Shown piece by piece: positions 8,501 to 13,727 of a stretch of 13,727 nt of DNA; position 1 is the stretch's first letter; each line of letters opens with the position of its first letter. Source of the stretch: Paludibacteraceae bacterium. GTDB taxonomy: Bacteria; Bacteroidota; Bacteroidia; Bacteroidales; Paludibacteraceae. Position numbers and translations under genes: made by a program. The stretch is from assembly GCA_904502115.1 (NCBI GenBank), contig CAJGDW010000033.1:1-13727 (forward strand), written 5' to 3'. The notes under the pieces are model-generated. The model was not told where the DNA came from. It searched no databases and was given only the letters and a program-made list of their open reading frames with translations.

Positions 8501-9076
8501 GTACATTGCGAGCACTTAAGCACCATTGAAATTAACCGCATATTATGCGTCATTACCACACCAGAAGGTACACGCGATGAGCAATGGAACATTACCGTAC
8601 ACGCCAATCCTACATTTGAGGTAACCGTTACGGGTCGCGATGCCACCATCGAAACAAAGAGCGACTATACCAATTTGGTTTTGGACGGACAAGTAGAGTT
8701 TACCGAAACATGGATAAATACCTTAAATATTGGTGAGCATACCCTTACCATGACAGATGGTTACGGTTGTAGTTCTACCAGCACCTTTGAGGTAGTTCCT
8801 GTGCCCATCAAGCCCATGGTATTCTTTACCCCAAACAACGACAACAACCACGATTATTGGCAGGTAGAGGGTATTGATTTCTATCCAGAAGCCGTTATTC
8901 AAATTTTCGACCGCTACCATCGTCTACTTACCACCTTGATAGGTTTTGAAAACATCAAAGCTGGTTGGGACGGCATGTACAACGGTCACCAAATGCCTAT
9001 GGACGATTATTGGTACGTGATTATGATTCCAGAAAACAACCAACAAATTAGCGGACACTTTACCTTGAAACGCTAA
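5579..9076 (+). CDS. Large secreted modular protein with type B T9SS (CHU_C) sorting domain
   Basis: A 1165-residue exported protein predicted to cross the outer membrane by the type IX secretion system. A signal peptide covers about 1-20. An Ig-like module follows (about 24-76, ending in a YTCVV strand). A jelly-roll-like module spans about 85-312, with several Ig-like modules between about 320 and 630. A second jelly-roll-like module spans about 640-845 and further Ig-like modules run to about 1075. The last 85 residues are the gliding-motility-associated C-terminal domain (FTPNNDNNHDYW, IFDRYHR, WDGMYNG, YWYVI), the sorting signal of type B T9SS cargo. The two jelly-roll modules share the pattern DGxF-like start, W-x-x-F, and GNDFAxDxIxF end. 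No catalytic motif was recognised, so it may be an adhesin or glycan-binding surface protein. It has its own promoter and terminator, so it is monocistronic. Confidence 0.9.
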   Translation: MKNRIALLAGILCLCASSYAVTYKEDKTICEGQSHTFRASAGDSHQWKRNGVEITGATSQEYTASDPGEYTCVVGTSGSPVSTGNLLTYGGFNVDRNQWKGSRFSDSKYDPLTGRTLNIQYEFDNFDQNGVCDPGNYTTATNAKLVKPNYFQYIKPYEGTHLLVVDGRTNSSEFTFFFVRELQLKQGVTYEFSCQVANIDSLYFAKNHGTNSLPNLRFQIKTQDTNGQWVPLRPENSTNEGYLRVSENLGVWEEFKATYTAASNTWAEIRIQNTTNMNVVDGNDFAIDAIYFGANRTTEGSEVEENFKLTVDKKYNAVLNDESLCPGTNTQVSVGFVTDNNMAMMPPTNAQYTWLWSDPNAGPQTASSESLTVTPNSTPGQTKTYNVEVKYSEVCNKATASMVVTTRSDCGNTETQEYTYSVCKDSPFALTAKNTGSSYTWDTGESGATIQVASANYESKIYTCTVVDGTTTYIEKHEIITSDCNQSYGDNICVLEEHTITAYSQGDRYEWTLPNGDTKEGQSINITINDIVTAEQYICKVYRNPNPESSIDAPLCAIETHTYGTYNCPDEIHHPEQAVCIGEEFELIPTTTADSYMWIQADGSGLRAPSMKDLLNQETTKEYKCLAIKAANNEGEPILEYNMMPNGDFEDTQSTNNHYNGFTSSYTFYELDEDFPQRQGAQDDKNGYYRISSDASTSGNHYLECDGDDYEPEDITISYAAILNGSIVKGQAYQFAFSGITIGGSNFANITFNLLLKDEAGNVIKTEPLISNQIINNTTWQQFGMGQNWTADNDYPQAEIQLINHTKGWGGNDFALDNIIFQAVYSNENNTEIILAEEYFTVTASECIDEENWEVEFLKGSSQTIEPNVTGLGYKWFDQDGNPVLDENGQQVSTPTLTIVVDKTQHYTCEVDLGQGKTHYEYITVKVYDPINLDQCETDVVTLTPSKQGSYAWYLLGDDNSKVALSEPTITGTKVHCEHLSTIEINRILCVITTPEGTRDEQWNITVHANPTFEVTVTGRDATIETKSDYTNLVLDGQVEFTETWINTLNIGEHTLTMTDGYGCSSTSTFEVVPVPIKPMVFFTPNNDNNHDYWQVEGIDFYPEAVIQIFDRYHRLLTTLIGFENIKAGWDGMYNGHQMPMDDYWYVIMIPENNQQISGHFTLKR

Positions 9077-9095
9077 AAAGCGACATACACACATA

Positions 9096-9125
9096 AAAAA
9101 AAGCTGCAAATTTGCAGCTTTTTTT
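9096..9125. terminator. Palindromic bidirectional intrinsic terminator
   Basis: A near-continuous palindrome with core GCTGCAAA/TTTGCAGC centred between 9110 and 9111 is flanked by eight A on the left and seven T on the right. Each strand therefore shows a hairpin followed by a U-run. It lies 19 bases after the stop of the secreted-protein gene and downstream of the convergent HU-LysM gene, so it can end transcription from both sides. Confidence 0.85.
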
Positions 9126-9142
9126 ATATCACACCCAACTGG

Positions 9143-9221
9143 CGTTTAGATGTTGAGTCGTTATTATGACCTTCGACTATTCGATTCACCGATTAGTCGA
9201 TTAGTCGATTCGTCGATTCGT
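9143..9221. repeat. 8-bp-phased degenerate tandem repeat, about nine units
   Basis: Three octamers of CGTTTAGT type (CGTTTAGA, TGTTGAGT, CGTTATTA; 9143-9166) are followed, after a seven-base step, by six octamers of CGATTAGT type at 9174-9221. The six begin at exactly eight-base intervals: CGACTATT, CGATTCAC, CGATTAGT twice, CGATTCGT twice. The consensus CG(T/A)TTAGT matches the array at 5204-5251 in the same orientation. It occupies the gap between convergent genes; no gene or RNA is seen. Confidence 0.75.
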
Positions 9222-9241
9222 CCGAGCGCAGCGAGTCCTGA

Positions 9242-10393
9242 TTAATATTGCTTAGCCAGATCTAACGCTTTGTCGATACACAACCTGCTCTTTGGATTCA
9301 CTATTGACAAAGGCAAATCGGGAATAACCAATTGCATGCCTTTTTCTACAGCATTCGGACTGCTCAATACATTGCGGTTAGCATCGTAAACATATACCCA
9401 AAACGCTTTATGACCATATGCACGCAACGCTACCATGGTTAAACGGCTACCATCTATAACGGTAACAGTTTCGCGTACGGGAGCATTCAATGCATCTTGA
9501 TAGGTATAGTTCTCAAGGGTTAATTCGGGAGTAACTACTTCAGGAGTTTCTTCTTGTGGTTGTTCATCCGTATTCTCTGGCATTACCTGTTCTGCAGGTA
9601 GTTCTTCTTTTACTTCGGGTTGCGTTACAGTTGGTTGTTCTGCTTCTACCACTTTTGCCTCTTCTGTCTTGGCAATTTGTTCGTTGTTTGAAGCAGGCAA
9701 CAACGCATCCTTGTAGTAATATGCAGCTGCACCTAACAATCCCAACGACAAGACCACTGCCACAGGTACCCATCTTTTTCTTCTTTTGAGCACTACAGGA
9801 GTTTCTGTATTTGGAGTAGGAGCAACTTCTTTGGGTTCTTCTGCTACGGTTGGGTTATCTACCTCGTTCTCTTTAACCTTGAAGGGCACAACCACAGGTT
9901 CTTCTTTGGCTTCAGGTTTCTCTGCAATAGTTTCCTCTGCAATAGGTTGCACTATAACTTCTGGTTCTACCGCAACCGATTCTTGCACCTCGGGTTCTAC
10001 TACCAAAGGCTCTTCTATTTCAGGTTCGTCTAAGTCATCTTCCAATTCTTCTGCTGGCGTTAAAATCTCTGCAGCACCCATCACCGTATCCAAATGTGAA
10101 TAGGGAGCATTGATTTTTTCTTTTACCTCAGCATCGGGTGTAAACGTTACCTTATAATGTCCTGGCAAAACAATCGACGTACCAGTAGACACGTCTACAC
10201 TCTTTCTAGGTTCGTTCCAAATCAATTTAAACGTACCCAATCCTTTTACTTTCACTACCCCATCTTTTTCAAGATACTCTTGAATTACTTGCACCAACTC
10301 GCGCAAGAAACTCTCTGTAAACCGCTTTGTAGCACCCGATTGGGCAACAATGACATCGGTTAGTTCTTGAAGGGAAATCTTTTTACTTTCCAC
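9242..10393 (-). CDS. HU-like DNA-binding domain fused to a transmembrane helix and LysM domain
   Basis: A 383-residue protein. Residues about 3-94 form an HU/IHF-fold domain (GLGTF at 51-55, then a beta-arm region ending VTFTPD). Residues 105-200 are an acidic Glu/Pro/Val-rich linker. A basic cluster KRRKR (203-207) leads into a single hydrophobic helix (about 209-227). A second acidic linker follows, then a LysM-like domain at about 308-359 (VTVIDGSRLTM, ALRAYG, YDANRNVLSSP, GMQLVIPDL). The positive-inside rule puts HU in the cytoplasm and LysM in the periplasm, suggesting a link between DNA and peptidoglycan; that role is inference. The HU arm lacks the usual Asn-Pro and may bind DNA differently or mainly dimerise. 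The start is GTG, overlapping the preceding HU gene by 11 bases, so translation is probably coupled. Confidence 0.88.
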   Translation of the reverse strand: MESKKISLQELTDVIVAQSGATKRFTESFLRELVQVIQEYLEKDGVVKVKGLGTFKLIWNEPRKSVDVSTGTSIVLPGHYKVTFTPDAEVKEKINAPYSHLDTVMGAAEILTPAEELEDDLDEPEIEEPLVVEPEVQESVAVEPEVIVQPIAEETIAEKPEAKEEPVVVPFKVKENEVDNPTVAEEPKEVAPTPNTETPVVLKRRKRWVPVAVVLSLGLLGAAAYYYKDALLPASNNEQIAKTEEAKVVEAEQPTVTQPEVKEELPAEQVMPENTDEQPQEETPEVVTPELTLENYTYQDALNAPVRETVTVIDGSRLTMVALRAYGHKAFWVYVYDANRNVLSSPNAVEKGMQLVIPDLPLSIVNPKSRLCIDKALDLAKQY

Positions 10394-10676
10394 TGGTCGA
10401 TAAATTTTTGAGTTTATTTTTATACGTAGTTCCCACCTTAAAGGTAAGCGACAATTTGGGAGGGATAACCATTTTTTGCTTCGTAACAGGGTTAATCAGA
10501 ATACGATCTTGTTTCTTACGAACCTCAAACGAGCCAAATCCTTGAATAGAAAGCAGGGTTTCTTCGTTCATAGCGCCCACCATTGCATCGGTTGCAATAG
10601 CTAACAAAGAGCCTATTTCTTTTTGAGTTTTGCCCAAACGACGGGCCAACTCTGCCACTAATTCTTTGTTGTTCAC
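10383..10676 (-). CDS. HU family DNA-binding protein
   Basis: A 97-residue histone-like protein that should bind and bend DNA as a dimer. The N-terminal helices (NNKELVAELARRLG) are followed by the GFGSF turn at 46-50, and the arm carries the conserved Asn62-Pro63 that intercalates in HU/IHF proteins. The basic C-terminus is typical. The start is GTG at 10676: the protein then begins MNNKEL as HU proteins do, and no ATG fits. A -7 promoter box lies about 26 bases upstream in the short gap after rimO. Its last 11 bases overlap the start of the HU-TM-LysM gene, so the two are co-expressed. Whether it is HU or an IHF-like subunit cannot be decided from sequence alone. Confidence 0.94.
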   Translation of the reverse strand: MNNKELVAELARRLGKTQKEIGSLLAIATDAMVGAMNEETLLSIQGFGSFEVRKKQDRILINPVTKQKMVIPPKLSLTFKVGTTYKNKLKNLSTSGK

Positions 10677-10693
10677 GGCAGTTGATTTATAAG

Positions 10694-10711
10694 GTTATAT
10701 GCAAATATAAC
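10694..10711 (-). promoter_or_regulatory. Possible HU promoter -7 box inside an inverted repeat
   Basis: On the minus strand TATATTTG (10709 to 10702) matches the -7 consensus TANNTTTG. It is embedded in a perfect 7-bp inverted repeat, GTTATAT and ATATAAC with a four-base centre. No good TTTG lies at the expected -33 distance; the nearest ATTG is 24 bases away, so strength is uncertain. The inverted repeat has no T-run after it, so it is not a convincing rimO terminator. It could be an operator or chance in an A/T-rich gap. Confidence 0.4.
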
Positions 10712-10712
10712 A

Positions 10713-12029
10713 CTATTTTTCTGATATGGCTTTCAATTTACCATAAAAATCAAATTCTTCCGCCTTGGTAATCAATACTTCGTAGTAATTACCGATGGTT
10801 AAATCGCCTTCCGACAAGGGTAACAAGCACTCGGTATCCACATCGGGCGAGTCAAATTGGGTACGGCCTACGTAGTATTCTCCTTCTATGCGGTCTATCA
10901 CAACCGTTTGCGTAGTGCCCACTAATGTTTGATTGTGATTGTACGATATGCGTTGTTGCAATCGCATCAAAGCATCCAAGCGTTGTTGCTTGGTTTCGGC
11001 TGGGACATCGTCTGTATAGTGTAAATTTGCGTACGTATTTTCCTCGTCAGAATACATAAACGCACCCATGCGCTCAAATTTCTGACGCCCTACAAAAGCC
11101 ATTAAATCTTCAAAATCGGCATCTGTTTCACCAGGGTGACCCACCATCAAGGTAGTACGCAGGCAAATTCCTGGTACTTCTTTGCGAATGCGCGCCAACA
11201 AGGCCTCGGTATCGGCACAGGTAATACCACGGTGCATTTTTTGCAACATGGCATCCGAGCTATGTTGCAAGGCAATATCTAGGTATTTACAAATGTTATC
11301 ACGCTCGCGAATAACGGGCAAAATATCGTAGGGGAATTGCGTGGGATAAGCATAATGCAAACGCAACCATTTTACCCCAGGTATATCCGACAAGCGAACC
11401 AACAAATCGGCCAAAGCAAATGTATTGTACCTGTCTTTTCCGTAGTAGGTTAAGTCTTGTGCAATCAGCTGAAACTCGGTAACACCTTGTGCAACAAGGT
11501 CTTTTACTTCTTGTTCAATGTCCTCTATGCTACGGCTTTTGTATTTTCCGGTAATAAGCGGAATGGCACAATACGAACAAGCACGGTTGCAACCTTCGGC
11601 AATTTTAATGTAGGCATAGTGCGATGGCGTGGTAATATGGCGAGCTCCACAGATAGCAGGAGTTCCAATCTCAGCTTGCAAATCGGTCAAGATGCTATCA
11701 AAATCAAATTTGCCGTAAAAGGCATCTACTTCGGGTATTTCTGCTATTAGTTCGTTTCTATAACGTTCAGACAAACAACCCATTACAAACAACTTTTCTA
11801 TTTTCTTTTGTTGCTTGCGCAAGGCTTGTTGTAAAATCACTTCGATGCTTTCTTCTTTGGCATCGCCAATAAAACCACAGGTGTTTACCACCACAATTTT
11901 GCCTTTGGGTTTTTCGGCATCGTGCGTAACAGCAAAACCTGCCTGTTTGAATTTGGTCATCAAATTTTCGGTATCGACCAAATTTTTAGAGCATCCTAAT
12001 GTTATAAAATCAACTACTGGCAGTTTCAT
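10713..12029 (-). CDS. rimO: Ribosomal protein uS12 methylthiotransferase RimO
   Basis: A 438-residue radical-SAM enzyme that adds a methylthio group to the conserved aspartate of ribosomal protein uS12, using two iron-sulfur clusters in the cytoplasm. The N-terminal UPF0004 domain holds three cluster cysteines: Cys13 (TLGCSKN), Cys51 (NTCGFIG) and Cys85 (GCLSERY). The radical-SAM motif CxxxCxxC is Cys147, Cys151 and Cys154 in AEGCNRACSYC. The C-terminal TRAM domain is about 370-436. The opening LGCSKNLVDTE favours RimO over the tRNA enzyme MiaB. The length is normal and all cluster ligands are present. It starts one base after the ftsY stop and is therefore probably translated from the ftsY transcript. 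The HU gene follows after 36 bases. Confidence 0.97.
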   Translation of the reverse strand: MKLPVVDFITLGCSKNLVDTENLMTKFKQAGFAVTHDAEKPKGKIVVVNTCGFIGDAKEESIEVILQQALRKQQKKIEKLFVMGCLSERYRNELIAEIPEVDAFYGKFDFDSILTDLQAEIGTPAICGARHITTPSHYAYIKIAEGCNRACSYCAIPLITGKYKSRSIEDIEQEVKDLVAQGVTEFQLIAQDLTYYGKDRYNTFALADLLVRLSDIPGVKWLRLHYAYPTQFPYDILPVIRERDNICKYLDIALQHSSDAMLQKMHRGITCADTEALLARIRKEVPGICLRTTLMVGHPGETDADFEDLMAFVGRQKFERMGAFMYSDEENTYANLHYTDDVPAETKQQRLDALMRLQQRISYNHNQTLVGTTQTVVIDRIEGEYYVGRTQFDSPDVDTECLLPLSEGDLTIGNYYEVLITKAEEFDFYGKLKAISEK

Positions 12030-12030
12030 T

Positions 12031-13005
12031 TTAATCGGTAATTTTACCCAACAATGATTTTACAAACGATTGTTTATCAAATAGTTGCAAATCTTCCATT
12101 TGCTCACCCAAACCAATGTACTTAACGGGTATTTTAAATTGATCCGAAATACCAATTACTACCCCACCTTTGGCGGTTCCGTCTAGTTTGGTAACTGCCA
12201 ACGACGAAATTTGAGTGGCTTTGGTAAATTGTTTGGCCTGTTCAAAGGCATTTTGACCTGTCGAACCGTCCAATACCAACATCACATCGTGAGGAGCATC
12301 GGGCACCAATTTTTGCATCACGTTTCTAATTTTGGTCAACTCGTTCATCAAGTTAATCTTGTTATGCAAACGACCTGCTGTATCAATAATCACCACATCG
12401 GCTTTGTTTGCTTTGGCCGATGCCAAGGTATCGTATGCCACCGATGCAGGGTCTGCACCCATTTTTTGTTTAATAACGGGCACGCCCACACGTTCGCCCC
12501 AAATTACCAACTGTTCTACAGCCGCAGCACGGAAGGTATCGGCAGCACCCAAATACACTTTCTTGCCCGCTTTTTTGAACTGGTAAGCCAATTTGCCAAT
12601 GGTAGTGGTTTTACCCACACCGTTCACACCTACCACCAAAATAACGTATGGATTTTCGGATGTATCAATGTCCAATTCTGCAAAATCTTCGGTATTGTTT
12701 TCTGCCAACAAGGCAATCACCTCTTCGCACAAAATTTGATTCAACTCATCGGTATTCATGTATTTATCGCGCGAAACACGGTTTTCGATACGCTCAATGA
12801 TACGCAACGTAGTTTCTACACCTACGTCCGATGTAATCAAAGCCTCTTCTAGGTTATCCAATACCTCGTCGTCTACTTTATCTTTGCCTGCAATAGCACG
12901 TTTAAGCTTGCCAAATACACTTTCTTTGGTTTTCGACAATCCTTTGTCTAACACTTCTTGCTTTTGCTCTGCATTATCTTTTTTGAAAAATGAAAAGAAT
13001 CCCAT
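12031..13005 (-). CDS. ftsY: Signal recognition particle receptor FtsY
   Basis: A 324-residue SRP GTPase that docks the ribosome-SRP complex at the membrane and hands nascent chains to the Sec translocon. The N domain is about 22-100 and the G domain about 118-320. Motifs visible are the P-loop GVNGVGKT (126-133), the insertion-box region DTFRAAAVEQL (156-166), DTAGR (208-212), TKLDGTAKGG (272-281) and GLGEQMEDL (298-306). The N-terminus is short, beginning with an amphipathic MGFFSFFKK. The long acidic A domain of E. coli FtsY is absent, as in most Bacteroidota. It heads the ftsY-rimO unit behind its own -7 box, just after the terminator of the ribosomal operon. Confidence 0.97.
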   Translation of the reverse strand: MGFFSFFKKDNAEQKQEVLDKGLSKTKESVFGKLKRAIAGKDKVDDEVLDNLEEALITSDVGVETTLRIIERIENRVSRDKYMNTDELNQILCEEVIALLAENNTEDFAELDIDTSENPYVILVVGVNGVGKTTTIGKLAYQFKKAGKKVYLGAADTFRAAAVEQLVIWGERVGVPVIKQKMGADPASVAYDTLASAKANKADVVIIDTAGRLHNKINLMNELTKIRNVMQKLVPDAPHDVMLVLDGSTGQNAFEQAKQFTKATQISSLAVTKLDGTAKGGVVIGISDQFKIPVKYIGLGEQMEDLQLFDKQSFVKSLLGKITD

Positions 13006-13027
13006 ATACTAATGTTAAATTATTTTA

Positions 13028-13058
13028 CAAAGTTAAAGAAAATCACCCACTTAACGAA
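13028..13058 (-). promoter_or_regulatory. Probable promoter of ftsY-rimO
   Basis: On the minus strand TAACTTTG (13035 to 13028) matches the -7 consensus TANNTTTG exactly. TTCG (13058 to 13055), one base off TTTG, lies 19 bases upstream at the -33 position. The box is 22 bases before the ftsY ATG and directly after the upstream operon's terminator, so position supports it. Confidence 0.6.
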
Positions 13059-13071
13059 ATTATTCCACAAA

Positions 13072-13099
13072 AAAAGCGACCTCGTTAGAAGTCGCTTTT
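13072..13099 (-). terminator. Intrinsic terminator of the rpmB-rpmG-DUF4295 operon
   Basis: GCGAC (13076-13080) pairs with GTCGC (13091-13095), extended by four A-T pairs on each side. On the minus strand the hairpin is followed by a run of seven T (13075 to 13069). It lies 19 bases past the DUF4295 stop and upstream of the ftsY promoter, separating the two transcription units. Confidence 0.8.
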
Positions 13100-13118
13100 A
13101 ATATGGTAGTAGCAAATC

Positions 13119-13271
13119 TTATTTTGCTAAAAATTCTTTTACGTTGTCGTTGTGCACAATTTCTTCTTGGAACATATAAGCACCAGTTTTAGGCGATTTA
13201 ACCATTTTAATCACCTTGGCGAACGAACGTCCTTCACCTCTTTGAATCGTTGCAACTGTTTTCTTTGCCAT
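13119..13271 (-). CDS. DUF4295 family protein, small Bacteroidota ribosome-associated protein
   Basis: A 50-residue basic protein translated by hand: it begins MAKKTVATIQRGEGR and ends NVKEFLAK. Sequence and place directly after rpmG match the DUF4295 family, which is confined to Bacteroidota. To my knowledge this family has been found as an extra large-subunit protein (named bL38) in a Flavobacterium ribosome; I could not verify that here. It lies seven bases downstream of the rpmG stop and 19 bases before the operon terminator. Because it is so short it is easily missed by gene callers. Confidence 0.9.
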   Translation of the reverse strand: MAKKTVATIQRGEGRSFAKVIKMVKSPKTGAYMFQEEIVHNDNVKEFLAK

Positions 13272-13279
13272 AGTATATC

Positions 13280-13468
13280 TTATTTAATTTCTTTGTGAAG
13301 AGTCATTTTTTTCAATACTGGATTGTATTTCATCAACTCCAAACGTTCAGTTGTGTTTTTTCTGTTTTTGGTAGTGATGTAACGCGACATGCCTGGCATA
13401 CCGCTTTCTTTGTGCTCGGTGCACTCTAGAATAACTTGTACTCTATTTCCTTTTGCTTTCTTTGCCAT
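13280..13468 (-). CDS. rpmG: Large ribosomal subunit protein bL33
   Basis: A 62-residue basic protein of the 50S subunit near the E site. The sequence shows bL33 features: VQVILECTEHKE near the start, YITTKNRKNTTERLELMKY in the middle, and a C-terminal KEIK. Only one cysteine (Cys16) remains, so this is the zinc-free form without the two CxxC pairs. It lies between rpmB and DUF4295 in one operon. Unusually for this phylum, its ATG is preceded by a perfect AGGAGG Shine-Dalgarno. Confidence 0.97.
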   Translation of the reverse strand: MAKKAKGNRVQVILECTEHKESGMPGMSRYITTKNRKNTTERLELMKYNPVLKKMTLHKEIK

Positions 13469-13476
13469 GGTATTAA

Positions 13477-13482
13477 CCTCCT
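13477..13482 (-). promoter_or_regulatory. Perfect Shine-Dalgarno before rpmG
   Basis: AGGAGG on the minus strand ends eight bases before the rpmG ATG at 13468, the ideal spacing for pairing with the 16S 3' end. The ftsY, rimO, DUF4295, both HU and four of the five FKBP starts show nothing comparable; the ATG at 3893 has only a weaker GGAG. Confidence 0.8.
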
Positions 13483-13492
13483 AATTTTACGA

Positions 13493-13726
13493 TTATAGGT
13501 AACCTTTTTCAGCAGCACGTTTGATAGCTGCATCCAAACCTAATTTATTGATAATACGAAGACCATTGGCAGAAACCTTAAGGCTTACCCAGCAATCTTG
13601 CTCTACCCAATAAAATTTTTTAGTGAAAAGGTTCACATCAAACTTACGTTTTGTTCTTCTCTTTGAGTGAGAAACATTGTTTCCGATAACGGCTTTTTTA
13701 CCGGTAATTTGACAAATTTTTGACAT
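13493..13726 (-). CDS. rpmB: Large ribosomal subunit protein bL28
   Basis: A 77-residue basic protein of the 50S subunit. The start MSKICQITGKK, the run NNVSHSKRRTKRKF and the segment ANGLRIINKLGLD are diagnostic of bL28, and the length is normal. The ATG lies at 13726, one base inside the window edge, so the gene is complete but its promoter and ribosome-binding region are outside. It is the first visible gene of the rpmB-rpmG-DUF4295 operon, 24 bases upstream of rpmG. Confidence 0.97.
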   Translation of the reverse strand: MSKICQITGKKAVIGNNVSHSKRRTKRKFDVNLFTKKFYWVEQDCWVSLKVSANGLRIINKLGLDAAIKRAAEKGYL

Positions 13727-13727
13727 T

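Noticed and set aside
9143..9221. Possible CRISPR array
   Set aside because: Units are only eight bases with no unique spacers; it is a simple degenerate tandem repeat.
9222..9240. GC-rich CGAGCGCAGCGAG as a hairpin terminator after the HU-LysM gene
   Set aside because: The arms are not properly complementary and no T-run follows; the palindrome at 9096-9125 is the better terminator.
9786..10103. 105-codon Ser/Thr-rich plus-strand frame opposite the HU-LysM gene
   Set aside because: Its composition is the mirror of the Glu/Pro/Val codons of the acidic linker on the minus strand; there is no promoter or leader.
12211..12852. 213-codon plus-strand open frame opposite ftsY
   Set aside because: It lies wholly inside the antisense of a certain ftsY gene, has no recognisable domain and is Cys/His/Phe-rich as expected from reverse reading of the ftsY codons.

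Overview
The window reads as a chromosomal segment of a member of the Bacteroidota, most likely of the order Bacteroidales. The evidence is a Bacteroidota-type promoter (TTTG, 20 bases, TACCTTTG) ahead of the large plus-strand gene. Further support comes from A/T-rich leaders that mostly lack Shine-Dalgarno sequences, a type B type IX secretion (T9SS, CHU_C) sorting domain, the small Bacteroidota protein DUF4295, and the gene order rpmB-rpmG-DUF4295-ftsY-rimO-HU-HU. No tRNA, rRNA, insertion sequence or CRISPR array was seen.

Region 1 (1-5185, minus strand) is a tight operon of five paralogous FKBP-type peptidyl-prolyl isomerases, transcribed from 5185 towards 1. The first gene has no export signal (cytosol). 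The second has a cleavable signal peptide (periplasm). The third has an uncleaved membrane anchor. The fourth and fifth are lipoproteins, and the fifth is cut by the window edge a few codons before its expected stop. The first two have one N-terminal FKBP_N-like unit. The last three (417 to about 435 residues) carry two, so an internal duplication of the dimerisation module preceded or accompanied the array expansion. The catalytic domains are much more alike than the N-terminal parts.

Region 2 (5186-5578) is a 393-base non-coding stretch between divergent genes. It contains an exactly phased 8-bp degenerate repeat array, a block rich in inverted repeats, and a clear Bacteroidota promoter.

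Region 3 (5579-9076, plus strand) encodes a 1165-residue secreted modular protein of Ig-like and jelly-roll-like modules, ending in a type B T9SS sorting domain. A palindromic, bidirectional terminator and a second 8-bp-phased repeat array separate it from the convergent genes that follow.

Region 4 (9242-13726, minus strand) is the conserved housekeeping cluster. A ribosomal operon (bL28, bL33, DUF4295) ends at its own terminator. A second unit with its own promoter has ftsY (SRP receptor) and rimO (uS12 methylthiotransferase). It is followed, probably from an additional promoter, by a canonical HU protein and an HU-like protein fused to a transmembrane helix and a LysM domain. The last is the most striking single protein here: by predicted topology it could tie DNA in the cytoplasm to peptidoglycan in the periplasm. 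The best candidates for something little described are this HU-TM-LysM fusion and the compartment-graded FKBP array beside a T9SS cargo gene.
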